Part shown: one piece after another, positions 1-11,841 of the stretch
Numbering within the stretch: position 1 is the first letter of the stretch
How the letters are laid out: every line of letters starts with the position of its first letter
Assembly (NCBI RefSeq): GCF_004193775.1
Contig: NC_041008.1
Span: 6,030,731-6,094,730 of the forward strand
Reading direction: 5' to 3'
DNA length: 64,000 bases
Origin: Glycine soja
Taxonomy: Eukaryota > Streptophyta > Magnoliopsida > Fabales > Fabaceae
Made by a program: the position numbers and the translations under genes
Notes under the pieces: model-generated
Told to the model about the DNA's origin: nothing
Seen by the model: only the letters and a program-made list of their open reading frames with translations
The model's database searches: none

Positions 1-168
1 GTATTGATTGTGAGAAAATGCCCATGGATGCAAAGATTCACGGAGGGTGGCGCAAGAGCAGCAAAGTTACAAAACATAGTTACTGCTTATGAAGTTGGAA
101 AAGAGGAAGCCAAATGGCAGTGGGAAGGAGACTTGAATGCCACCATACAAAATGTTTGGGAAGATCAG
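1..168 (+). CDS. NLR exon A (3' end), C-terminal LRR segment
   Basis: Open from the first base, in the frame starting at base 1. It reads as the end of an LRR exon: a 'KCPWMQRFTEGG' repeat, then 'WQWEGDLNATIQ', a hallmark of the end of this exon type in legume At4g27190-like proteins. The sequence ends CAG followed by gtactt, a plausible 5' splice site in phase 0, which is compatible with the acceptor before 2514. The start of the exon is upstream of the window. Confidence 0.75.
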
Positions 169-2316
169 GTACTTATTCATTTTTAATACGTTAATGTTTT
201 ATTTATAATTTTAGTCTCTTTAATATTTTAAAATATTCATTTATAATCCTTCACGCGAAATTAAAATTAAAAAAATACAAACTTATAAAATAAAAAATGA
301 GTAAAACATATTACAGAAATGAAAATTAAAAAAGCATAAACTTTTAAGGATTAAAATTAAAAAAAAACTTACCAGAGATAAAAATAAAAAAATATTAACT
401 TACATTTATCAAATACATATTTAAACTTATATTTATTTCAAATTCTCCTAATTTTATTAACTTTTCTTCTTTCCTTAAAAAAACAAACTTTTTTTCTTTC
501 ATGAGATAAAAAAAATTACTTCCCATGAATGGAAATTATAAATCCTTGTTTTTGCCATAAAAAGCCTTAACCATAAAGTATGTTAAATTTCTTAAGATAT
601 AAATATGTTAGCTCAAAAAACCAGCATTTATATAAATTTATTAATCATTTTTGTTTTAAAAAAATTCATTCTTAAAATTTAAAATAATACGAATTTGACT
701 GCTTCATGTAACCAGCTTAGTCATAAAGAAAACTTTCCCTCATCTTACAACTTTTCTTTTTAATCAAAATAAATAAACTTCAATTCATATTTGATTGTCA
801 TCCATTAATTTTTTGTTAACATTTTTAGTCCTTCTAGAAATTTTTGCTCATTATTAATCCTATTATTTATGTTATATTTAATAAGTTAACAAATTCATAT
901 TTGATCGACCAACACATTTTTAGAGGGATTAAAACTTTAAAGAAAGATTGAAAATTGTCAAAAAAGAGGAAAAAATTAGAATATAAAAAGATGAGAGTTA
1001 AAAACTTAATTAAAAAAATAACTTGTTGATTTGTAAAATGGAACAAGTTGCATTTGAATTTACAAATATAAAATAACATATAAACGTGATAATAAGTTAA
1101 CAAAGTTATCCATATAATTTGTGACTATTTATATATCTATAAAATAAAAATCACATGAGAAGTTATTATAACTTACAAGGTTGATTTTATAGTTGGGAAG
1201 AAGGATTTGAAGGAAAAAAGATGAAAGAGGTTTTAAGTTACTATATTTTTACTAATATTTTAATAAAAAAAAACTAACAACTAATATTAATGGATGAAAA
1301 AAATATCTTTTATACATACTGAAGAATAAGGATAAAATATATTTTTTTTCTTTTTTTGTTAAAATATAAAATATCGTGAAAATAAAATGACATTATTACA
1401 CCTAAGAGTAAATGATAAAATATTTCTTAAACGAATCATCCATAATTTCATCATTGATAAAAATAAATTATCATGTTATTTACTTATATATTTTTTGTTT
1501 AACCTTTTGTGCAGCTATCCATATTTAGTATTTTAGCACATGAATGTCTGAAAGTAAATATTTATTTATACAACAAGATTTTGTAATTTATAATAAATAA
1601 ATATTTTAATTATATAAATTATATTATAATTAAATTTTATAATATATAATTTTTAACATATAAATTACATTTTAAATTTATGAAAAATAATTTGTTAGGA
1701 TGTATTATTATTTTAAATAATTGATGTTTTCTTTTAAAAATATTTAAATTAAAGTTAGAAACAAGGATGCCGTCAAGTTTTCTTACGCCAATTATCTTAG
1801 TTTTGTTTCTCTCTGATGGAAGGAAGGAAGCTTTTTTAATGGTCCCCTGGTGATTGATGATGAAACTTGGAATGTAATTTTATAATAAACAACAGACATA
1901 ATTGCTCCCTCCATATTAATATCAACTCAGTCCCATCATTCTTTGGTGTTGGCCAAGATAGCAAGAGTTGATGGATTTATTTTTTATTATTAATTATTAA
2001 TTATATAAAAATTTATTTATATTTATTATCCATTTGACTAGTGAGTTTTAAGATATTAGGTGTTTTTCATTAAAATATAATAAATATATTTTTAATTAAT
2101 ATGATAATCTCAAAGTAAAAAAATTATTATATTTATTGTTAACAATTTTTCATTGAAAGTTTAAAATAATGTTAACAATTATTATTATTATTATAATTTC
2201 TAGTTTAATTTTAATCCAGATCTATCAAGTTAACAATTTAATAATAAATAAATAATAATTTTTTTCATCAAAATTAATAATAAGATGGATTGATCTTTAA
2301 CATATATATTTAATTC

Positions 2317-2361
<45 letters not shown>

Positions 2362-4801
2362 AATTTTACATTTTTACTTATGGTTTATCTAAAAATAATA
2401 AAATAAATCTATGATCTTATAGTTTATATTATAAATAGATTTCTTTATTAATTAATAATATTTTTTATAATATAGAGCCTTTTGTAAATAATATCCTATT
2501 TTGAAATGCACAGCTTTTGGAGTCTGCAAGTACTGCATCATCTCTTAGTCTCAGATATAGCCCACTCCAAGTGATATGGCTTGACTCACGGCGGATCACA
2601 AAGTCGTGCTTCAGTAAGTTGAAGTCTTTGACTGTGTACGGATGCCAATTTTTAACAGATGTTGTCATACCCTTCTATTTACTTCCTCTCTTAACTAATT
2701 TGGAACAATTACAAGTCCGAAACTGTGGTTCTGTGAAAAGCATATTTGACGTGACAACAACTAAGGGAGCAGCAGCCTTCCCTAGACCTCTCCCTTTTTC
2801 CCTCAAGAAATTGACTTTAGAGAGGCTGCCAAAACTGGAGAATGTCTGGAATGAAGATCCTCATGGAATTCTAACCATGCAACTTCTACAACATGTTATT
2901 GTTGCAGAGGATAATGCAGATCCAAGAGAAGCAAATCTGGAGCTTACGTTCCCGGGTCCCTGTGTGAGGTCATTGAAACTACAAGGTTTGCCCAAGTTCA
3001 AGTATTTTTACTACTGCTCACTCCAGACACCTACCGAGGATGAAATGGTACTATTGTGTTACTACTTTGTCCTTACTGCATAATCTCATGCCTGCAAATT
3101 AAATATAATTGCACTACTTCATTTTTATTGTTCAACATGAGTGATATGAACATGGTCTTAAAATTAAAATGTGAGAATTTCACGTACATTACTATATATG
3201 CTGTGTTCTATCTTCTATGCCTATTAACCCCCATTTTTCATATGTTTTACATAAATAAGTAAAAGAATACACTTAAGGGTACATGTTGCATTCATGACAC
3301 AACAATGACATTTTAGGTTTGAGCTTTATTCTTATTAATACAGACAATTACATAGAATCTTACACATGCCATTTTACTTTATCAAATACAATGTATGGAT
3401 GGTTTTCAAATCTTTATAAACAATCTCCCTACCATATAAAGGATCGAATTTTTCATCATTTTCTTCTCCGTTGGAACCACTACTACCTCCCTTAAGGTCT
3501 CCTTTATCACCTTTTCCATCTAAAATTTTAAACTACAAATAAATAAATTTGTTTAGGCACAAACCGTATCAAAATCCCTTCCACCTTATTAATAGCTAGC
3601 TAGCCAGGTTCATCTCTTTTACAACCTCCCTAACCTGCTTTTGCTTGGTTATCGGTTTCTCTTGGTAGCCTACATCCAACTTACAGTGCCTGTCACTCGG
3701 TGAAAAAGGACTGGAGATGATCAAGCGTGGAGAATTTCAGAGAAACTTCTTACACAAGTTACAAGTTCTTACTCTGTGCTTTCATATTGGGTCGAATGTA
3801 TTTCCATATGAAATTCTACAACTGGCGCCCAATATAGAGAAGCTTGTGGTGTGTGATGGTTCCTTCAAGGAGATTTTCTGCTTTGATAGTCTTAATGTGG
3901 ATGAGGCTGGACTCCTATTACAGCTCAAAGTCTTATGCTTGGACTCCCTTCCAGAGCTTGTTTCCATTGGGTTAGAGAACTCTTCGATTCAGCCCTTACT
4001 GGGAAATCTAGAAACCTTGGAAGTAATAGGTTGTTCTAGTTTAAAAGACTTGGTACCATCTACAGTGTCTTTTTCCAATCTGACATATTTGGAAGTAGAA
4101 AGATGCCCTTGCCTGCTATTTTTGTTCACATCCTCCACAGCAAGAAGTTTGGGGCAACTCAAAACAATGAAGATAAGTTGCTGTTATTCAATTGAAGAGG
4201 TAGTAGTCTCTAAGGACGGGGATGAATCACATGAGGAGGAGATTATATTTCCGCAGCTCAATTGTTTGAAACTTGAAGAACTACCAAAGCTGAGAAGCTT
4301 CTATAAAGGAAGTTTATTAAGTTTCCCATCATTGGAGGAATTGTCAGTAATCTCTTGCGAGTGGATGGAAACATTATGTCCAGGTACCCTTAAAGCAGAC
4401 AAGTTGGTTCAAGTTCAACTTCAGAAGAGTTATTCTTGGAGGCACTCAGATCCTATCAAATTGGAAAATGACCTGAACTCTACCATGCGGGAGGCATTTA
4501 GGGAAAAGGTATGTTTTCAATTATTTTGATTAGATATGATTGATATTGGTGTATGTTGTTCTTATAATGCAAAATATACACCGTTAATTAGGTTAATTAG
4601 ATTCATCTTCAAATTAACTTTGGCCTCATCCAATTTATCTTGGATTCTCAGCGTCGTCTAATTTTTCGGAAAACCAAAAAACTCACAGAAACAACATTTA
4701 TGTGCCAATTCAATTTGGCTAATATTAATTTTTTACGTTAAACTCATAATATTTAAATAATTTAATTTATTTTCTATGTACTTTATCAATGCTACTTAAC
4801 T

Positions 4802-4832
<31 letters not shown>

Positions 4833-7800
4833 TATAAAATGAATCCAAACTCTTTCAAGTCATTGTAAAAATGATTTGAAAATTATTTAATTTTATTTTA
4901 TTAGTAAACATTTAATTTTATTTATATTAATCCAATTAAATAAAAGACACTATCAATCTTTTATCATCCACTCTTATATACATATTCAAAATATTTATCT
5001 TTTAGCAATTTTAACTATATAAAAAAATTATCTTCTAGGATTAAGATACTAATCATATTTAAAATCTAGATTAGGTAGTTAAAATGTTAGTTGTTCATTT
5101 TTTTAATTTTCTTTAACTTTTTGTTATTTCTTCATTTATACATAAAAATAAATTAAATAGATATTAAAAAAATTAGAGTGACTTGAAGAGGTTTAGATTC
5201 ACTGCATATTATTATTAATTATTACTAATACAAATAAAAGTTAAGTAGCATAAGTAAGACATATAAAAAATAATTATTTAAATTTATTTATATTTATTAT
5301 CCATTTGACTAGTGAGTTTTAAGAAATTAGGTGTTTTTCATTAAAATATATTAAATATATTTTTAATTAATATGATAATCTCAAAGTAAAAAAGTTATTA
5401 TATTTATTATTATGAATTTTTCATTGAAATTTTAAAATAATGTTAACAACTAAGGATTCTCACTTGAATTAATTTATTGATGTCATCCACATGTGAATTA
5501 TTTATATATATAATTTAATAAATAACATTAATTATTTTTCTTCAATAAAAACTGTTATGGATACATGAATCTGTGCCTATTATTATTATCTTATTTCATA
5601 AATTAGATTAAAATTATATAACAATTGATTATTATTATTATTAAAATTTCTATCATATAACATGTGTTAATTTTAACTGGATCTATCAAGCTAACAACTT
5701 AATAATAAATAAATAATAGTTTTTTTTTATCAAAATTAATAATAGGATGGATTAGATCTTTTAACATATATATTTAATTCCAACAATAAATATATATATA
5801 TATATATGTATATATAATTTTACATTTTTATTAATGGTTTATCTAAAAATAATAAAATAAATCTATGATCTTATAGTTTATATTATAAATAGCTTTCTTT
5901 ATTAATTAATAATATTTTTATAATATAGAGCTATTTTTTTCATTTGTTAAACCCATGTTTGTTTGAATTTTTATTCAGATTTTTCTATGATTTTTTTCTA
6001 CAAATTGTTATAATTTTGAGAGAGAAAAATATGATTATTTTCTTTAAGTTCATTAAAAAATCCATAGATTTTTTTCCCTGTATCCTCACACAAATATTTT
6101 GTATATAAACAAACAAACTAAATGTTTCAGGTTCATTTATTTACACAAAAAAATGGAAATGAAATTTTTAATTTTTCAGACAAAAGTAAAAAAAAAATTA
6201 TACTATATAAAAAATATTTTGGTTCCTCCAATATTTTTTTTCTCAAAGTTCCGCCACTGATTTCATGCGTCTCTATGTCTAATATCAAGTTCCTCTCTTT
6301 TTCTTTGTCTTTTTATTAACTAAATTCAGTATTAATACAGTAACTGATTTATGACTAATCTATCTATTTGTTATAATGTAATCGCCAGCTATGAAACTGA
6401 CATATTAGCCTTTTGTAAATAATATCCTATTTTGAAATGCACAGCTTTTGGAGTCTACAAGTACTGCATCATTTCTTAGTCTCGGAGATAGCCCACTACA
6501 AGTGATATGGCTTGACTCACGGTGGATCCCAAAATCGGGCTTCAGTAAGTTGAAGTCTTTGACTGTGTACGGATGCCAATTTTTAACAGATGTTGTCATA
6601 CCCTTCTATTTACTTCCTTTCTTAACTAATTTGGAACAATTACAAGTCTCGGACTGTCGTTCTGTGAAAAGCATATTTGACGTGAAAACAGCTATGGGAT
6701 TGGGAGCAGCAGCCTTCCCTAGACCTCTCCCTTTTTCCCTCAAGAAATTGACTTTAGAGAGGCTGCCAAAACTGGAGAATGTCTGGAATGAAGATCCTCA
6801 TGGAATTCTAACCATGCAACTTCTACAACATGTTATTGTTGAGGAATGTAAATGCCTTACAAGTGTGTTTCCCGCATCAGTAGCCAAAGATCTTGAAAAA
6901 CTAGTTGTCAAAGACTGTAAGGAATTGATGGAAATTGTTGCAGAGGATAATGCAGATCCAAGAGAAGCAAATCTGGAGCTTACGTTCCCGGGTCCCTGTG
7001 TGAGGTCATTGAAACTACAAGGTTTGCCCAAGTTCAAGTATTTTTACTACTGCTCACTCCAGACACCTACCGAGGATGAAATGGTACTATTGTGTTACTA
7101 CTTTGTCCTTACTGCATAATCTCATGCCTGCAAATTAAATATAATTGCACTACTTCATTTTTATTGTTCAACATGAGTGATATGAACATTCTCTTAAAAT
7201 TAAAATGTGAGAATTTCACGTACATTACTATATATGCTGTGTTCTATCTTCTATGCCTATTAACCCCCATTTTTCATATGTTTTACATAAATAAGTAAAA
7301 GAATACACTTAAGGGTACATGTTGCATTCATGATACAACAATGACATTTTAGGTTTGAGCTTTATTCTTATTAATACAGACAATTACAGAGAATCTTACA
7401 CACGCCATTTTACTTTATCAAATATCATGTATGGATGGTTCTCAAATCTTTAAAAACAATCTTTATAACTGCTCTAACCTGCTTTTGCTTGGTTATCGGT
7501 TTCTGTTCGTAGCCTACATCCAACTTGAAGTGCCTGTCACTCGGTGAAAAAGGACTGGAGATGATCAAGCGTGGAGAATTTCAGAGAAACTTCTTACTCA
7601 AGTTACAAGTTCTTACTCTGTGCTTTCATAATGGGTCGGATGTATTTCCATATGAAATTCTACAACTGGCGCCCAATATAGAGAAGCTTGTGGTGTACAA
7701 TGCTTCCTTCAAGGAGATTAATGTGGATTATACTGGACTCCTATTACAGCTCAAAGCCCTATGCTTGGACTCCTTTCCAGAGCTTGTTTCCATTGGGTTA

Positions 7801-10800
7801 GAGAACTCTTGGGTTCAGCCCTTACTGGGAAATCTAGAAACCTTGGAAGTAATAGGTTGTTTTAGTTTAAAAGACTTGGTACCATCTACAGTGTCTTTCT
7901 CCTATCTGACATATTTGCAAGTACAAGATTGCAACAGCCTGCTATATTTGTTGACATCCTCAACAGCAAGAAGTTTGGGTCAACTCAAAAGAATGGAGAT
8001 AAAACGGTGTGGTTCAATTGAAGAGGTAGTCTCTAAGGAGGGAGGTGAATCACATGAGGAGGAGATAATATTTCCGCAGCTCAATTGTTTGAAACTTGAA
8101 GGGTTACGAAAGCTGAGAAGCTTCTATAAAGGAAGTTTATTAAGTTTCCCATCATTGGAGGAATTGTCAGTAATGGAGTGCGAGTGGATGGAAACATTAT
8201 GTCCAGGTACCCTAAAAGCAGACAAGTTGGTTCAAGTTCAACTTAACAGATACTCAGATGCTATCAAATTGGAAAATGACCTGAACTCTACCATGCGGGA
8301 GGCATTTGGGAAAAAGGTATGTTTTCAATTATTTTCATTAAATATGATTGATATTGGTGTATGTTGTTCTTATAATGCAAAATATACACCGTTAGGTTGA
8401 TTAGATTCATCTTCAACTTAACTTTGGCCTCATCCAATTTATCTTGGATTTTCAGCGTCGTCCAATTTTTCGGAAAACCAAAAAACTCACAGAAACAACA
8501 TTTATGTGCCAATCCAATTTGGCTAATATTAATTTTTTACGTTAAACTCATAATATTTAAATAATTTAATTTATTTTCTATGTACTTTATCAATGCTACT
8601 TAACTTTTATATATATTAATAATATAAAATGAATCCAAACTCTTTCAAGTCATTGTAAAAATGATTTGAAAATTATTTAATTTTTATTTTATTAGTAAAT
8701 CATTTTATTTTATTTATATTAATCCTATTAAATAAAAGAAACTATCAATCTTTTATAATCCACTCTTATATACATATTCAAAATATTTATCTTTTAGCAA
8801 TTTTAACTATATAAAAAAAATTATCTTCTAGGATTAAGATACTATATAATTATATTTAAAATCTAGATTAGGTAGTTAAAATGTTAGTTGTTCATTTTTT
8901 TTTAATTTTCTTTAACTTTTTGTTATTTCTTCATTTATACATAAAAATAAATTAAATAAATATTAAAAAAATTAGAGTGACTTGAAGAAGTTTAGATTCA
9001 CTGTATATTATTATTAATTACTAATACAAATAAAAGTTAAGTAGTATAAGTAAGGTATATAAAAAATAATTATTTAAATATTAGTGAGTTTAGCTTACTA
9101 AAAAATTAAGAGATTCTTTTTTGAGTATAAGGTAAGAGGTTAATATAAGTCAAATAATTTTGTTTGTAACTTAATTGTATGACGTGACTGCAAGCTCAAT
9201 CTAATGGTATATATTGTGTTGGAGAGAAAAGTATGTTCGAGAGCATCTGGATCTTATATTTTAACGGAGATTAAATGTGTTGTATTTATTAGTAATCATT
9301 GCATATATGAATTTTTTATAAGAAATGGTCATTAAATTTGTGCGATTTTCTTATAAATAACTCGCCAGTTGAGACTAATAAATATGTTAAATTTTTCTTA
9401 ATTTTTCTAAGTAAGATAAAAAAATACTCGATCGACTATCTAGCTTTGATCATGCGTATGTTTTGTCAAATGATGAATTTTGAATTTTGAAAAATAACCT
9501 ACTCTTTCTTATACAAATATCTAGAAACTTTTTTATGAGTGCAACAAAGACATATAAAAAATATTCTGGAAAATACTTTCATTGTGTGTTGATAAATTTA
9601 GAATGAATGTACCAGAATCAACTAGTTGAAAACTATTATCTCAGGCGCATTCATCCAGAAATCAACTCAAGGAGGAGCTGATTTTTTTTCCTTTACAAAT
9701 TATTTAAATAATTTTGAAGGCAGATTTTGATTAGAGAGCATCCACGATTAACGGAAATCTGGACTATAATCAGAAATTTGTTACTTTTTTAATTTATTAT
9801 TTTAAAAATAATTATACTTTAAAAATTGAGAGCACATTAGTTATTTGGTGCGATTGGGGATGCATTTCTTCCTACAGATTAATACTACTCTTTTTTTTAT
9901 TCTTTTACGTTTGCAGTTATGGGACTCTGGAAAGAAATATGTTGACCTCAAAGATAGCCCGCTACAAGAGATATGGCTTAGGCTTCACTCACTGCATATC
10001 CCCCCACACTTCTGCTTCACTTACTTAGACACCTTGATTGTGGACGGCTGCCATTTTTTATCAGATGCGGTGTTACCCTTCTCTTTACTTCCTTTATTGC
10101 CTAAATTGAAAACATTGAAAGTTCGAAACTGTGATTTTGTGAAAATCATATTTGATGTGACAACTATGGGACCACTCCCTTTTGCCCTGGAGGATTTGAT
10201 TTTAGAGCGGCTGCCAAATCTGGAGAATGTTTGGAATTCAAATGTTGAGCTTACGTTCCCCCAAGTCAAGTCATTGGCGCTGTGTGATCTGCCAAAGTTA
10301 AAGTATGACATGTTGAAGCCATTTACACATCTAGAACCACATACTCTAAATCAAGTCTGTATTCAAAAGGTATCATTACTACTTGTATATATATGAACTA
10401 AATTGCCATCATTAGTGTTCTTTACTACTTCTATATATATGAACAAATTGCCATCCTGTTAAAATTAAAAAGTTGTGAACCTTTCCCTTATACAGTTATA
10501 TATGCTATGTTGAGTCTTCTATCCATCTTCTACGCATATTGGCTTCCATTTTTCTATTTTTTATTTATCTACATAAGTCAGATAATACGGCTACAGCTAC
10601 TATTCAATATTGATCATGATGAATTTATAATGGAACATGTTGCATTCATGATGTGAAACAGCATTTGAGGTGCGATCCTTATTCTCATTATTTTCTTCTA
10701 CAACCTTACTAATAATCTCATCTATCACTTTTCCCATCTTAAAATATTAAAGTCGACATACGGTGTGAATATCCTTTCTCCACCTTATTCTTTTTATGGT

Positions 10801-11841
10801 ATCCTTTTCCACCTTATAAATAGATAGCCTAGTTCGTCTTTTTTTCTTTTTTGGTTTTTAAGTAAACTGATTTCTTTTAAATTGACTTGTTTGCACCTAT
10901 TTAATTGAATTGGTTAATTTGTCATTAATTATTGGACTTATTTTAGCGTGAAAGTTCATTATTTCAATTATATAAAAAGAGCTGGATCTATAACTTCCCT
11001 AACCTGCTTTTTCTTCATTGTTGGTTTCTCTTCGTAGCTTACACCCAACATAGAGCACCTGACACTCGGTCAACATGAACTCAACATGATTTTGAGTGGA
11101 GAATTCCAGGGAAACCACTTAAACGAGTTAAAAGTGCTTGCTCTGTTCTTTCATATTGAATCCGATGTATTTCTACAACGGGTGCCCAATATAGAGAAGC
11201 TTGAGGTGCGTGATGGTTCCTTCAAAGAGATTTTCTGCTTTGATAGCCTTAATGTGGATGAGGATGGATTGGTTTCACAGCTGAAAGTGATATGCCCGGA
11301 CTCCCTTCCAGAGCTTGTTTCCATTGGGTCAGAGAACTCTGGGATTGTGCCCTTTCTCAGAAATCTAGAAACATTGCAAGTAATCAGCTGTTTGAGTTCA
11401 ATAAATCTGGTACCATGCACAGTGTCTTTCTCCAATCTGACATATTTGCAAGTATACCGTTGCAAGAGTCTGCTATATTTGTTCACATCCTCAACAGCAA
11501 GAAGTTTGGGTCAACTCAAAACAATGGAGATAGGTTGGTGTGATTCAATTGAAGAGATAGTGTCTTCAACAGAGGAAGGGGATGAATCAGATGAGAATGA
11601 GATAATATTTCAGCAGCTCAATTGTTTGGTACTTGAACATTTAGGAAAGCTGAGAAGGTTCTACAAAGGGAGTTTAAGTTTCCCGTCCTTGGAGGAATTC
11701 ACAGTAAAGTATTGCAAGAGGATGGAAAGTTTGTGTGCAGGTAAAGTCAAAACAGACAAGCTGTTACAAGTGACATTCCATTGGTCAGAAGGTGTTATCC
11801 CATTGGAAACTGATCTGAACTCTGCCATGCAAAAGCGATAG
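1..11841 (+). CDS. 3' part of a CC-NBS-LRR disease resistance gene (At4g27190/Rpp4-like), seven exons, 5' end outside window
   Basis: Likely an intracellular immune receptor; only the C-terminal leucine-rich repeats are in view. My model joins 1-168, 2514-3047, 3669-4508, 6445-7083, 7513-8316, 9917-10369 and 11038-11841 (stop TAG). All splice junctions fall between codons, all have GT/AG borders and all exons are open, giving 1,413 residues. The repeats have the irregular pattern of this legume family: L..L.V..C..L..LFTSSTARSLGQLK..EI..C.SIEE, with acidic stretches (EEGDES-EEEIIF) and the repeated 'STVSFSNLTYL' block. Exons come as three copies of a pair (B then C). Introns are AT-rich, 0.4-2.3 kb. 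No NB-ARC motif (P-loop, GLPL, MHD) is in the window, so the class is inferred from the LRR type. It could instead be two or three tandem genes or a pseudogene; transcripts would decide. Confidence 0.7.
169..2513 (+). other. AT-rich intron of the NLR gene (A to B1)
   Basis: About 2.3 kb, strongly AT-rich, with no ORF that resembles a protein family. It contains a (TA)n run at about 2,324-2,359. The last ~500 bases are closely repeated before exon B2 (compare about 2,010-2,475 with about 5,275-5,930), showing that intron sequence was duplicated together with the exons. Confidence 0.6.
2514..3047 (+). CDS. NLR LRR exon B1 (first copy of B exon)
   Basis: Acceptor cacag before 2514; donor ATG|gtacta after 3047; 178 codons, phase 0 at both ends. 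The repeats include 'CFSKLKSLTVYGCQFLTDVV', 'NLEQLQVRNC', 'SLKKLTLERLPKLENVWNED' and 'CVRSLKLQGLPKFKYFYY'. Compared with B2 it lacks 33 residues (about one LRR) between 'LLQHVIV' and 'AEDNADPRE'. The gap is exactly 99 bases and frame-neutral. Otherwise B1 and B2 are nearly identical, so the duplication is recent. Confidence 0.75.
3669..4508 (+). CDS. NLR LRR exon C1
   Basis: Acceptor ggtag before 3669; donor AAG|gtatgt after 4508; 280 codons, phase 0. It begins 'PTSNLQCLSLGEKGLEMIKR' and carries about ten irregular LRRs, including 'FCFDSLNVDEAGLLLQLKVL', 'SSLKDLVPSTVSFSNLTYL' and 'LFTSSTARSLGQLKTM', and an acidic loop 'SKDGDESHEEEIIFPQLN'. It ends in 'ENDLNSTMREAFREK'. It pairs with B1 across a 621-bp intron. 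Confidence 0.75.
4509..6444 (+). other. NLR intron C1 to B2
   Basis: AT-rich intron. Its first ~750 bases match the intron after C2 (from 8,317), and 5,275-5,930 matches the sequence before B1. A (TA)n tract lies near 4,802-4,826. Bases about 5,929-6,406 (478 bp) have no counterpart before B1; the two sides are joined there at a 3-bp 'agc' overlap. Confidence 0.55.
6445..7083 (+). CDS. NLR LRR exon B2 (full-length B exon)
   Basis: Acceptor cacag before 6445; donor ATG|gtacta after 7083; 213 codons, phase 0. Same repeats as B1, plus the 33-residue segment missing there ('EECKCLTSVFPASVAKDLEK' and following 'LVVKDCKELMEIV'). This restores a regular LRR spacing and suggests B2 is closer to the ancestral form. 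Confidence 0.75.
7513..8316 (+). CDS. NLR LRR exon C2
   Basis: Acceptor cgtag before 7513; donor AAG|gtatgt after 8316; 268 codons, phase 0. Very similar to C1 but shorter. It lacks the six residues FCFDSL after 'SFKEI' and has a shorter 'QLNRYSDAIK' tail. Solvent-side LRR positions differ from C1 (for example 'QVQDCNSLLYL' against 'EVERCPCLLFL'), as is common in NLR recognition surfaces. It is separated from B2 by a 429-bp intron, about 190 bp shorter than the B1-C1 intron. Confidence 0.75.
8317..9916 (+). other. NLR intron C2 to B3
   Basis: The first ~750 bases are a diverged copy of the intron following C1; the remainder is AT-rich with no recognisable element. It ends in cgtttgcag, the acceptor for B3. 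Confidence 0.5.
9917..10369 (+). CDS. NLR LRR exon B3 (short, diverged B exon)
   Basis: Acceptor tttgcag before 9917; donor AAG|gtatca after 10369; 151 codons, phase 0. It keeps the B-exon order ('YLDTLIVDGCHFLSDAVLPF', 'KLKTLKVRNCDFVKIIFDV', 'LEDLILERLPNLENVWN', 'VKSLALCDLPKLKY') but lacks the middle repeat and the 'EDPHGILTMQ' block. Clearly older in divergence than B1/B2. Confidence 0.65.
11038..11841 (+). CDS. NLR LRR exon C3 (terminal exon with stop)
   Basis: Acceptor cgtag before 11038; 267 codons, then TAG at 11839-11841. It starts 'LTPNIEHLTLGQHELNMI' and keeps all C-exon repeats ('FCFDSLNVDEDGLVSQLKVI', 'LFTSSTARSLGQLKTM', 'SSTEEGDESDENEIIFQQLN'). The stop falls eight codons before the point where C1 and C2 splice; the old donor-like sequence (aagg|gtatgtc near 11,874) is still visible after the stop. 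I take this as the end of the gene. Confidence 0.65.
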   Translation, partial: LTPNIEHLTLGQHELNMILSGEFQGNHLNELKVLALFFHIESDVFLQRVPNIEKLEVRDGSFKEIFCFDSLNVDEDGLVSQLKVICPDSLPELVSIGSENSGIVPFLRNLETLQVISCLSSINLVPCTVSFSNLTYLQVYRCKSLLYLFTSSTARSLGQLKTMEIGWCDSIEEIVSSTEEGDESDENEIIFQQLNCLVLEHLGKLRRFYKGSLSFPSLEEFTVKYCKRMESLCAGKVKTDKLLQVTFHWSEGVIPLETDLNSAMQKR

